Source of the DNA: Paragorgia papillata | Taxonomy: Eukaryota > Cnidaria > Anthozoa > Scleralcyonacea > Coralliidae | DNA: 64,000 nt | Reading direction: 5' to 3' | Assembly: GCA_035771165.1 (NCBI GenBank) | Contig: JAWNZC010000223.1 | Span: 399,501-463,500 of the forward strand | Shown here: positions 29,963-39,000 of the stretch, piece after piece | Layout: every line of letters begins with the position of its first letter | Position numbering within the stretch: the first letter of the stretch is position 1 | Translations under genes and position numbers: made by a program | The notes under the pieces: generated by a model | The model's database searches: none | The model's input: the letters and a program-made list of their open reading frames with translations, nothing else | Told to the model about the DNA's origin: nothing

Positions 29963-30301
29963 TTAGTAAAAATCTTTTGCCCAATCTTCTCTTCTTGTTG
30001 TCGTTCCAACACATTTACTAAAATCACATCTTTTTTTTCTTTTGTTATGACGAAATCTATAACGTTTAGCCAATGTCCAATAATATCTTGATATCGCAGG
30101 TCCATCTTGAAAAATTCCTTTTATTTCGAAATAAACAACATCTTCATAGTTATGAAAATATTCTTTTTTCACATGAGTAACTTTACACACTCCCGAACTC
30201 CCGAACAATATATCTGATACTTCATTAAATTCAATAAATTTTCTTTCTTTTTCATATAAATCTCTCTTTCTATATTGAGTCATAGTTGTTTCTTCTTCCA
30301 T
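29963..30301 (-). CDS. Small three-copy family, member 1
   Basis: 113 residues from ATG 30301 (MEEETTMTQYRKRDLYEKER). Landmarks F-I-E-FNE..., CKVTHVKKEYFHNYEDVVYFE and Y-Y-W/R-TL recur in the proteins at 30388-30738 and 32315-32560. The basic tail (RHNKRKKRCDF) is shared with member 2. Unknown function; a right-arm accessory family. Confidence 0.6.
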   Translation of the reverse strand: MEEETTMTQYRKRDLYEKERKFIEFNEVSDILFGSSGVCKVTHVKKEYFHNYEDVVYFEIKGIFQDGPAISRYYWTLAKRYRFRHNKRKKRCDFSKCVGTTTRREDWAKDFY

Positions 30302-30387
30302 TTTCAAAAAACACAAAAAACAACTTTAAAAATGATTTATTTATTTAATGAATCCACATTTATACATTTTTTTTTTTAAAAAAAAAA

Positions 30388-30738
30388 TTATAGTATTACA
30401 CATTTTCTATTTTTTCTTTTTTCCCAATCTTTTGTATTTGTATACTTTCCAACATCCAAACTAAAATCATGATCTTTTTTTTTTGGAATATTTCTAACTA
30501 ATGTTCTATAAAACCTATACTGTGCAATTAAATTCCAACATCCATACAACTCGAAAAAAACCATATGCTCATTATTAAAATAATTTTTTTTTACACAAGT
30601 AACTTTAATACGCGAATCTGGACTTTGTTTCAATAAAATTAATATTTCATTAAACTGGATAAAGTTTCTTTCATTACCATGTTCATTATCATCATTGTAT
30701 TTAAAATGTTTTTTCATATTATTTATCCACTTTTCCAT
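30388..30738 (-). CDS. Small three-copy family, member 2
   Basis: 116 residues (MEKWINNMKKHFKYNDDNEH). IQFNEILILLK, KVTCVKKNYFNNEHMVFFEL and FYRTLVRN align with member 1 in the same order. Member 2 lies 87 bp upstream of member 1 on the same strand, pointing to tandem duplication. Confidence 0.6.
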   Translation of the reverse strand: MEKWINNMKKHFKYNDDNEHGNERNFIQFNEILILLKQSPDSRIKVTCVKKNYFNNEHMVFFELYGCWNLIAQYRFYRTLVRNIPKKKDHDFSLDVGKYTNTKDWEKRKNRKCVIL

Positions 30739-30881
30739 TACAAATTTTTTTTTCTTGTAAATTAAACCCTCTCAAATTGATTACTACTATAAAGTGACTT
30801 TGATAATACAACTTTTTTGTATGTATAGAGTTTTTTTTGTTGTTTTTTTGTGAAAAAAAACACCAACAAAAAAATGCTGAT

Positions 30882-31202
30882 TTATTCTACTCCTTTCCTT
30901 TCCACGGTAGAAACTATAACTCTGACCAGTTCTACCAACAGACTCTCGTCATCGCTTTTCTCCGGCATTAGAATGGTTACTATGCTGTCTCGCTCTTCGT
31001 TGCTCATCGTCTCGATTTCCATCAACAAATTCATCTCCGTCTGACAAATCCAATACTACTCGACTCAACACACACGTTTCCCTGAGTAGTAAATTCATCT
31101 TCTTATCCAATTCGCTCGACATCTTATCTTCCACAAAAGGTCTTTCACTTAACTCCTGACTAATGAATTTATACGCTTCCAATTTTTTTCTTCTTCTCCA
31201 TT
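30882..31202 (-). CDS. Unknown acidic helical protein, two frames
   Basis: Two coding-like frames overlap: one from about 31202 to 30949 (KFISQELSERPFVEDKMSSE and LDLSDGDEFVDGNRDDEQ), the other an ATG-started 46-residue frame at 31022-30882 (MEIETMSNEERDSIVTILMP ending VERKGVE). A single shift would fuse them. The start of the first is probably ATG 31202 with an A-run shift before it. The plus-strand Ser/Thr-rich frame is the shadow. Not recognised. Confidence 0.4.
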
Positions 31203-31337
31203 TTATTATTATTTTTAATCCTTAAATTCTTTTTTCAGATCAAATTCTACATACATAAAAAAATGCAATATAGAAAATGATCTAAAAAAAAATTAAAAAA
31301 TAAAAAATAATATAAAAAACAGAGAAATTTATTTTTT

Positions 31338-31575
31338 TTACAACTTTTTTTTTAAAAAATCAATATAAGCTGACCAATTAAAATATTCATCCACATCTTT
31401 TTCTCTCAAATACATATGTAAATAAATTTGTACATCTTTGAAAAATTTTAACTTTTTTAATTTGATTATTTGTTCAACTATATACTTCTGTTTTTTCTAA
31501 TAGTTCTTCTTCTTCCTTAAAAATAATTTTTTTTTGTTTCTTTACTAATTCATCTAAATTATACGGTTTTTCCAT
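31338..31575 (-). pseudogene. Coiled-coil protein, one homopolymer shift
   Basis: ATG 31575 (MEKPYNLDELVKKQKKIIFK). After ELLEK the frame shifts within an A-run, then reads KQKYIVEQIIKLKKLKFFKD and ends DYFNW-like residues (DVDEYFNWSAYIDFLKKKL). The coil core KQKY-I/V-EQ-I/V-L matches that of the left-arm gene at 8202-8593, so the two ends carry relatives. About 78 residues. Confidence 0.5.
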
Positions 31576-31632
31576 TTTTTTCTTCTTCTTCTTTATTACA
31601 CCTTTCTTCTTCTCTTCTCTTCAGCAACGCTT

Positions 31633-31920
31633 TCAACTTCTTTTTTTTACACTCAGTTCTATTTTCTCAATCACAAGACTTTTAATATCTAGTTGAATAT
31701 CTTCAATAAGATCAACCTCAGTCAAATATTCATTCAAAAAACACTGAACATGAAACGAAAATTCGTCGTCTATTTGGACAGATAAATCCTCTTTCACACG
31801 TTGAACTATTAAATTAAAATCAATACGTTCACCGTCTCTTACTTTATCCAAAATTAAACCATCAATGTAAGTGTAATGACTTTTAAAACTGTTCATTCTT
31901 TGTAAAAAAATTTTGTCCAT
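31633..31920 (-). CDS. Helical protein, possible second repeat of its neighbour
   Basis: 95 residues from ATG 31920 (MDKIFLQRMNSFKSHYTYID). The segment VQCFLNEYLTEVDLIEDIQL resembles VQQILNEKLTKVGLGDEILV in the upstream gene at 31883-32254, and the two frames overlap by 38 bp. They may be one two-repeat protein separated by a single shift in the A-run near 31915-31925, or two duplicates. Not recognised. Confidence 0.5.
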   Translation of the reverse strand: MDKIFLQRMNSFKSHYTYIDGLILDKVRDGERIDFNLIVQRVKEDLSVQIDDEFSFHVQCFLNEYLTEVDLIEDIQLDIKSLVIEKIELSVKKRS

Positions 31921-32254
31921 TTTTTTCTTCAAACTTCACGTTCTCCAAATGACCACCAAGTTCTGCTACTTCTGAAACGATTTGCTTGTATCCCAAATTA
32001 ACCAAACTTCTTTGAACTCCGTGATTTATCTCTTTTTTCAAAACACCCAACACATCAACTAAAATTTCATCACCCAAACCAACTTTAGTTAACTTTTCAT
32101 TCAAAATTTGTTGCACATCGCTAGCTATTTTTTTAATATCTTCACCCAAATCTCTTTGAACACAACAATAAATTGCAGGAACACAAATTATTTCTGTTTT
32201 AGCATACGCTAACACAGCTGCTTGAAATCTTGTTGATTTCTTTTGTTCGTTCAT
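31883..32254 (-). CDS. Helical protein, unknown
   Basis: 123 residues (MNEQKKSTRFQAAVLAYAKT), containing two close Cys (YCCVQ) and long amphipathic helices. See the preceding entry for its repeat relationship. Its last 13 residues are probably out of frame if the fusion is right. Confidence 0.5.
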   Translation of the reverse strand: MNEQKKSTRFQAAVLAYAKTEIICVPAIYCCVQRDLGEDIKKIASDVQQILNEKLTKVGLGDEILVDVLGVLKKEINHGVQRSLVNLGYKQIVSEVAELGGHLENVKFEEKNGQNFFTKNEQF

Positions 32255-32314
32255 TTTAAGAAAAAATTTGATTACTTAATGATGAATTCTATTCTTTTTT
32301 ATATCTTTCCTTCG

Positions 32315-32560
32315 TCAAATATTTTCACCTATTTTAAATAATGTCCATATATAGTTATGCGGGTAAGCACCAGCACCTGACATATCAATCACTTCAAAAA
32401 CCACTTTATCTTCATTTTCTTGAAAATAATTTTTTAACCAACCAATCACTCTAAGTTTAATATCGGTAATATTGTTTAAAAGTTCACGTAATTTTTCAAG
32501 CGACTCATATTTTGCGGGTATAAGATCAATTTCAATTTCTTTAACTAACATTTTATTCAA
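32315..32560 (-). CDS. Small three-copy family, member 3
   Basis: 81 residues (MNKMLVKEIEIDLIPAKYES). LRVIGWLKNYFQENEDKVVF and HNYIWTLFK match the KVT.VKK.YF....VYFE and Y..TL blocks of members 1 and 2; the basic tail is absent. The most diverged member. Confidence 0.55.
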   Translation of the reverse strand: MNKMLVKEIEIDLIPAKYESLEKLRELLNNITDIKLRVIGWLKNYFQENEDKVVFEVIDMSGAGAYPHNYIWTLFKIGENI

Positions 32561-32597
32561 CTTCTTCTTCTTTCAAACATTTATTCAAATTTTGTTT

Positions 32598-32898
32598 TTA
32601 CACGTAACCAAATTTGTCATTAACAACTTTGACTGTTTCTTTATTTCTTTTTCCGTTTTCCATTTTTGCACGTTCAATCTCTTTTTCCTCTTTAATTTTT
32701 TTTTCAGTTCTCCTAAGAAAAAAAAAACCCAACTTTTTTTAAAAAAACAACAAAAAATCTAGCAACAAAAAAAAAATTTTTTTTCATTTACTCAATAAGA
32801 TAAGGGTTTTGATTTAAATACTGTGTCGCTTTTTCAATATTACATTTTTCACACATACATTTTTTACACATACATCGAAACCATCCCGCTTCATCCAT
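32598..32898 (-). CDS. Two-exon Cys-rich and coiled-coil protein
   Basis: Exon 1 is 32898-32792 (MDEAGWFRCMCKKCMCEKCN...), exon 2 is 32712-32598. The 79-nt intron (GA|GTAAAT ... TTTTTTCTTAG|GAG) joins them in frame. The product is about 73 residues: a six-cysteine cluster (CMCKKCMCEKC) followed by a charged helix (EKKIKEEKEIERAKMENG). It has the same design as the gene at 12073: short folded exon, small T-rich intron, charged helical exon. Not recognised; metal binding is inferred. Confidence 0.6.
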
Positions 32899-33019
32899 TT
32901 TTTTTTTGAACTGTCTTTCAAATAAACATAAAAAACAATTTAAATATTTTTTTCTTTCTTTTTTTATTGTTTCAAAAAAAACAACTGGAAAAACAAATTA
33001 TTTTTTTTCTCCCTTATAC

Positions 33020-33029
33020 CCATATATGG
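33020..33029. promoter_or_regulatory. CArG-like box near the right end
   Basis: CCATATATGG, identical to those at 6296, 6474, 11688 and 11945. Lies in the non-coding right flank, mirroring the two at the left end. Confidence 0.35.
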
Positions 33030-33352
33030 GAAAATTTCACAAATATAAAAAAACTTAAATCTTTTTTTCTTTCTTCCTTTTCATTTTTTAACCATATATA
33101 GAAAATCTTTTCTTTTTTTTTTTTTACTCAAAAAAAAGTATATGTTACATCGTAATTCTATAATTCTTTCATTTTTATTTTTATTACCCTATACGTAACA
33201 CCTACTTTCAACACAAAAAAAAATTATAAAAAATAAAATAATTTAGTTTTTTTTTCTATTCTTTTAACTTTTTATAATTTTTTCGCACACATACAACAAA
33301 AAAAAACACAGGAACCAAAGGGAAAGGTGCTGGTGGTAATGTACCAGATAAT

Positions 33353-33377
33353 CCGGGTTCGACTCCCGGCTGTGGGA
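33353..33377 (+). other. tRNA-like T-arm and acceptor 3' half
   Basis: CCGGG-TTCGACT-CCCGG forms a perfect T stem-loop with the B-box sequence GGTTCGACTCC, followed by CTGTGGGA like a 3' acceptor strand. No matching 5' acceptor strand or anticodon arm is seen upstream, so this is a tRNA fragment or mimic, not a whole tRNA gene. It lies just inside the right terminal repeat. Confidence 0.5.
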
Positions 33378-33395
33378 AATACACACTCAAAAACA

Positions 33396-33586
33396 CCACA
33401 CCCAAAAATAAATTAATATATGAACAGCCAACACCTACTCTCTAGCACCCTCCGTCCAAAATCGAAATTAATTTATTCCTAATGAACTACGATTGGTCGA
33501 AAAAAAAAATAAAACAATATGATTGGCTAAAGACTAGTACCCAATCTCCACAACATAAAAAAAATGATATATATTAGTACACTACT
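33396..33586 (-). repeat. Right terminal inverted repeat of the Polinton
   Basis: Inverse of 6021-6215, ending ...GTACACTACT. Differences are mostly in homopolymer lengths plus a few substitutions, more than expected for a brand-new insertion. Confidence 0.92.
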
Positions 33587-34092
33587 AGAGCTGTTTTTCA
33601 GTAGAAACATCGGTTGTTTCATCGACAATTAAGGAGAACTTCTTTCCCTGGACATCAGCGATCAACTCTTCCTTCAGTGCTGGACTTATAATACTCGTCA
33701 AAATTTTTGTGCACTTCGTTCTGTGCATTCTAATGTTCCCGAGTTTGCTTCCTTTCGCATTGCGGGCGATTACCTCTCCGAGATGATCCATAGTCAAAAG
33801 TGCGAAATGACATCCCATTGTGACAGCTAGCTCAATCTCTGCGACCTTTAGTTCGTCCGCAACCTTCGGGACACGTACGATTTGGATGGGCTTCATAGTA
33901 GTAGAAAGTTTGACGCGCTGCACGTGTTTGTCACTTTTTTCGTGTTTCGTTAAATTCGATTTTGGGTTTCATCGTGGCATGGCACAGCTTACAAAAAGCA
34001 TCTTCACTGCCGTCGGAAGCTTTCGTGACCCAGCTAAATTTACTTTCCCACGCTTTATTATACTTTCTCCCACTATCGTATGTCCCTTCCAT
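33587..34092 (-). pseudogene. hAT transposase, N-terminal part
   Basis: From ATG 34092 (MEGTYDSGRKYNKAWESKFS). A BED-type zinc finger is visible: CKLC, then after a frameshift near 33945-33960, HEKSDKH. Next come FSLIVDETTDVSTEKQ at the Polinton junction, where DETTD includes the first acidic catalytic residue of animal hAT transposases. The rest of the gene is at 4590-6020. Confidence 0.85.
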
Positions 34093-34421
34093 TTTGACGC
34101 CATTAATATGATTTAAGTTTAACGCGGCAAAACTATAACGATACCACGTGAGCCTGCAATATATTTGGTCAGTTTTTCGCAAAAGTCGTAATACTTCGTG
34201 TAGAGTTGAATGAACTCGCACTTTCACTCCTCCTACATCATTTACCATACAACTAAATTATTTTTACAATTAAAGATCAATACAAGTTTTAACAATTGTT
34301 TTGAAGTGAAAATAGGCCAAAAAGAAGCCAAAAGGCCAAACTTTTATTTCGAGGCCAAGCAAGAAAAAAAGAAGCCAAAATCGAGTTATTTGGCCTCCAA
34401 GAGACCAATCTGGCAACCCTG

Positions 34422-34429
34422 GCTGGGAG
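34422..34429. repeat. Right hAT target-site duplication
   Basis: GCTGGGAG, identical to 4208-4215. Confidence 0.93.
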
Positions 34430-34920
34430 CCATCTGAAAACTTGTCCGAGTACTTACTAAGGTAGGTTGACATGGCCGCATGGTATTAAATCCTTTATCT
34501 TCCTCACTTAAAACGTGGAGTATCAAACTCTTAGGAACATGGGAAAACGCATAATTGTGTAGATTTGATCAATTATAGATTCCTTCCCACTCCACAAGAC
34601 CACAAATATAGCAATTAAATAATAATTTTATTTACACCGTTTTACAAGCATTTTCTATTTTTTTTTCCTCAATGATGATGATTAACTAAACACAAATTGT
34701 CTTGATTATTCTAAAGTAAATTAAACTAAAGTACTGTAGAAGTGTATTGTGGTTTACTGGTTGAAATAGCAAATTTCTGAATCAGTCACTACCTACAGTA
34801 ATCAATATGTAAATCCAATGATCGAGTACTGGCTACTCTTATTAAGTATATATAAGAATAATATGTACAAGCTAGCTAAATAATAATTTATAGTCTTATT
34901 TATACCAGTTACATATATAC

Positions 34921-35015
<95 letters not shown>

Positions 35016-35094
35016 TGAGTTATGGTTCACGAAATGTTAGAGAGTGCTCAATACCATATAGATAGAGCAAAATACAAAGTATAAAGTATAGTTT

Positions 35095-35160
<66 letters not shown>

Positions 35161-35174
35161 TGAACCATAACTCA

Positions 35175-35211
<37 letters not shown>

Positions 35212-35440
35212 CAATCTACAGACACGGTGTTTCGCTGTACAACAGCTCATCAGTGTAGCTTGGAACAATCTGAATGAATTTCACCAATTACTTATACACA
35301 TGCGTCGGTGACAACCGCATGTGGGAAAGCATCGGTGAAATACATTCAGATAGCGTGAAGTGCGCATGGGCCCAGAGTGCTCAAACTTCCACAAGGGTAG
35401 TGAGCGTTGTATATATATATATATATATATATATAGCTTG
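34430..35440. other. Spacer with (TA)n tracts and an inverted repeat
   Basis: No gene. (TA)n runs lie at about 34917-35010, 35099-35157 and 35177-35206, with another at 35409-35434. A 22-bp sequence at 35011-35032 (starting ATAAGTGAGTTATGG) is perfectly inverted at 35158-35179. Confidence 0.8.
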
Positions 35441-35916
35441 GATGTTGTTACTGGTGGCCTGGGAACTCACTAGTCTTTGACATTACATATTTGATTGTAC
35501 ATGCATGTGTATTGTTTATCATTATGATGAATTCTGACAGGTTTCCTATCTGATTCAATATACCTGGTGTATGAATGAGTTAATGACAAATGAAATGACA
35601 ACTTATTCAAAAAATCCGATGTTTGATTTGTTATGTAGAAGCTTTGCCAAGCCAATCCGACCAAGTGACGAGAGGTTACAGCAAGCGAGTTGCCAATTTG
35701 CCTCTAGAGTCCTCTCTGCTTTAAAGAGTTCCTCATTGTCTCCAGTTTATATAAGTGTGCAACTGGATTGTAACAGGTCAGCGGTCTTGACCTGTGTATA
35801 TATATCGACCATCTAGCGTTAATGATGATGATCTTGAGAAGCTATGAACTTTTAGTTAGAGGTAGTTAAATCCTTATGAATCGGACAGGAGAAGTAAATA
35901 AATATGAAGTAAAACA
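35441..35916 (+). repeat. Probable 5' LTR of a Ty3/gypsy element
   Basis: The 3' edge is set by ...AAAACA directly before a primer-binding site at 35917. A TATATAAG promoter-like site lies at 35748. The 5' edge is a guess (TGTTACTGG at 35441) because no second LTR is present for comparison. Confidence 0.4.
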
Positions 35917-35934
35917 TGGTGTCAGGTGTGGGGT
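35917..35934 (+). other. Retroelement primer-binding site
   Basis: TGGTGTCAGGTGTGGGG is complementary to a tRNA 3' end: TGG pairs with CCA and TGTCAG with an acceptor CUGACA, as in animal tRNA-Leu(CAA). It follows a CA dinucleotide that would end the LTR. Confidence 0.6.
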
Positions 35935-36022
35935 TCGAGTTGTAGAATCCACCAATCGAGTTTTTTTTATATAAAAGAAACGAATTTGTGATAATTTGTC
36001 GTTCGGAAATTAGCAGTTTGCT

Positions 36023-39000
36023 ATGGAGCAAATGAAGGCGCCCCAGCAGTTGAACTTCAATGTTAAGAACCTTCCACAAGTATGGAAAAGTTGGAGAGAG
36101 GAAATGAGCTTGTATTTGGAGCTAGCTATGGCCGAACAGGAAGAGGAGAAGCAAGTGAAAATGTTCAAATATCTCATTGGGGGCCAAGGAAGAGAGATAT
36201 ACGCAACGATGAAGTTTGGGACCGAAGAAAAGGACCGAACTGTGAAAGAATTATTCGCCGTTTTTGACGAATATTGCCATCCGAAAAAGAATGAAACAGT
36301 AGAACGGTATAAGTTCTTCACGAGAAATCAGGAACCTGAAGAGACATTTGAAAAATTCTTAACCGAATTAAAACTACTTGCTTCATCTTGCAAATTTGCT
36401 GGCCTTGAGGAATCGTTGCTTCGTGATCGTGTGGTATGTGGAATTCTTGATTCGAACTTGAGAGAAAGACTGCTGAGAGAGGGAAACCTAGATCTTGAGA
36501 AATGTTTACAAATTTGTAGAGCTGCAGAGTTGTCGAAATTGAGAGTTCGAGATCTTGAGCAGGCAGAGTCCGTCTATAAGCTGAGAGATGGGAAGAAGTA
36601 TCATCGCAGTGCTCGTGAGGGGAAATATATACCTTCAAAGCAGTATCCACCTTCAAAGCAGTATCCAAAGTGTAAGTACTGTGGGCAGAAGCATGAATTA
36701 AAGAAAGAATGTTGCCCGGCATTTGGAAAGAGGTGTAGAAAATGCCAGAGATTCAATCATTTCGCAGTTCAGTGTCTTGGTGGAGGGAAACAACAACAGA
36801 TTAACTCAGTCAGTGATGAGGAATCAGATAGTGAGGAGTATGAAGTTGTTAAGTCGTTGATTCTTACCCCAGATAAAGAGCACATAAATTCTGTTTCAGA
36901 AAGTTCGTATTCGAAGCAGATGTTTGCAACGATGAAGATCGACGATAAATTGGTACAGTTCCAGCTTGATAGTGGTGCTACGTGTAATGTTATCACTACT
37001 GGTATTCTCGGTGACTTAGCAAATTATCAAGTGAGGACCACCGACCAAGTGTTGTCTATGTTTAACCAAACAACTGTGAAACCACTGGGACGATGCAAGG
37101 TAAAGATGATTAACCCAAAGAACAGCAAGCGGTATAAAGTGAACTTTGTGGTTGTCGACTCCAATTGTACACCTTTGTTAGGTAGTGCAGCCATCCAGCA
37201 GATGAAACTTGTAATGGTGCAACATGACAACATAATGAAGTTGGAGAATGAGAGTAACAACCAGCAACAACAAGTCAAGGTGCTTACAAAAGAATTCCTG
37301 CTTAAAGAATATGCTGATGTATTTGATGGAACAGGGCAGTTGGAAGGTGAATATCATCTGGAAGTAGATAGTAAGATCCACCCAGTTGTTCATCCTCCGA
37401 GAAAGGTGCCTGTGGCTGTCAAGGAAAAGTTAGAAGAAGAGTTAGCCAACCTCACAAAGCTGAAGATAATTGCACCTGTAAGCAAGCCGACTCCATGGGT
37501 GTCAAGTTTGGTGGTTGTAAGCAAGCCAAATGGCAAAATGAGGATCTGTTTAGATCCACGTGATCTCAACCGTGCCTTGAAGAGAAGCCATTATCCGATA
37601 CCCACCATCGAAGAGATTTTACCAGACCTTGGAAAGGCAAAAGTCTTTACAACATTGGATGCGAAGAATGGGTTTTGGCATGTTAAGTTGGATGAGGATA
37701 GTTCATACTTAACGACCTTTAATACGCCATTTGGAAGGTTTCGTTGGTTACGAATGCCCTTTGGAATTTCAACAGCGCCAGAAGAATTCCAGAGAAGGCA
37801 GCATCAGGTTGTTGAAGGCTTATCGGGTGTCAAGTCCATACATGATGACATCTTGGTGTTTGGTGAAGGAGAAACCATTGAAGAAGCCACCGCAAATCAT
37901 GACCTGAGGTTACGAGCAGTGATGGAAAGATGCAGAGAAAGAAATGTAAAGTTGAATGTAGAAAAGATCAAGCTTCGGGTGACGTCAGTACCGTTTCTCG
38001 GACATCTGATAACAGATCAAGGGTTGAAACCGGATCCTGAGAAAGTGAGAGCTGTGATGGAAATGCCCAAACCTGTTGATGTTGCTGGAGTGCAAAGATT
38101 GCTGGGATTCGTTAACTATCTAAGTAAGTTTCTCCCGAAGTTAAGTGATGTCTGCGAGCCATTGAGAAAACTTACAGTCAAGGGTACCGAGTGGTGTTGG
38201 TCGGAGAATCATGACAAGGCAGTTGAGGCTATAAAGAACTTAACTACCACGGCTCCGGTGCTTTGCTATTACGATCCCGAAGAAGAACTCACGTTACAGT
38301 GCGATGCTTCGGATACTGGACTCGGTGCAGCTTTAACTCAAAATGGAAAACCTGTTGCCTATGCCAGTAGAGCAATGACAGCAACGGAGTCTCGATATGC
38401 CCAAATAGAGAAAGAGTTGCTTGCTGTGGTTTTTGGAATGGATAGATTTCACAGTTACACATTTGGAAGAAGAGTAACGGTCCAGTCGGATCACAAGCCG
38501 TTGGAAGTCATTGTGACAAAGCCACTTCACCAGACCCCAAAGCGTTTGCAGAGAATGTTGTTAAAGCTCCAGTGTTATGATTTTAACTTGGTGTATCAGA
38601 AAGGCAAGTGGATGTATCTCGCAGATACTCTCAGTCGTGCTTATTTGCCAGAAGTTCAAGTCACCGCGTTTGAAGAAGAGGTCGAGAATGTGAATATGGT
38701 GGAGTATCTTCCAATTGCCCAGTCCAGGCTAAAAGAAATTCAGCAACGCACAGACGCTGATGCTAGTCTGCAGTTGTTGAAGACCATCATTCTGGATGGA
38801 TGGCCTGAAAGAAAAGAAGATGTTCCTTTGCAGGCCACCCCATATTTTCACATACGTGATGAACTGAGTACCCAGAATGGTCTTCTTTTCAGGGGAGAGA
38901 GCGTCATCGTTCCCAAAGCCTGTCGCCAGGAAATGCTTACACGGATCCATTCGTCGCACATCGGTACTGAAGGATGTCTTCGGCGAGCTCGCGAGTGTCT

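Larger units (their letters stand above)
6021..33586. mobile_element. Polinton/Maverick (adintovirus-like) element, complete
   Basis: The 27,566-bp unit has imperfect inverted termini of about 190 bp that begin AGTAGTGTAC, and a 5-bp target duplication. It contains the diagnostic set: protein-primed DNA polymerase B (16132), FtsK/A32-like ATPase (18763), adenain-like protease (20178), double-jelly-roll major capsid (22260), minor capsid (24691) and retrovirus-type integrase (25625), plus basic Gly-Gly proteins. It is visibly richer in A+T than the flanking DNA, with long A and T homopolymers. Such elements are integrated virus-like transposons; the capsid genes imply that virions may be formed at least by intact relatives. 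Several core genes carry frameshifts, so this copy is probably not competent. Confidence 0.95.
4216..34421 (-). mobile_element. hAT DNA transposon carrying a nested Polinton
   Basis: The ends are CAGGGTTGCCAG (4216) and its reverse complement (to 34421), a 12-bp terminal inverted repeat, bounded by the 8-bp duplication GCTGGGAG on both sides. Both ends also hold AGGCCAAAAAGAAGCC-type subterminal repeats (about 4296-4345 and 34313-34400). Subtracting the Polinton and one duplicated 5-mer leaves about 2,635 bp, a normal hAT size. The only gene is a minus-strand transposase, cut in two at 6020/33587. Seen directly: both pairs of repeats. Inferred: the hAT arrived first and the Polinton entered later. 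Confidence 0.93.

Noticed and set aside
33311..33377. Complete tRNA gene
   Set aside because: Only the T-arm and a 3' acceptor-like strand are present; no anticodon arm or matching 5' strand.
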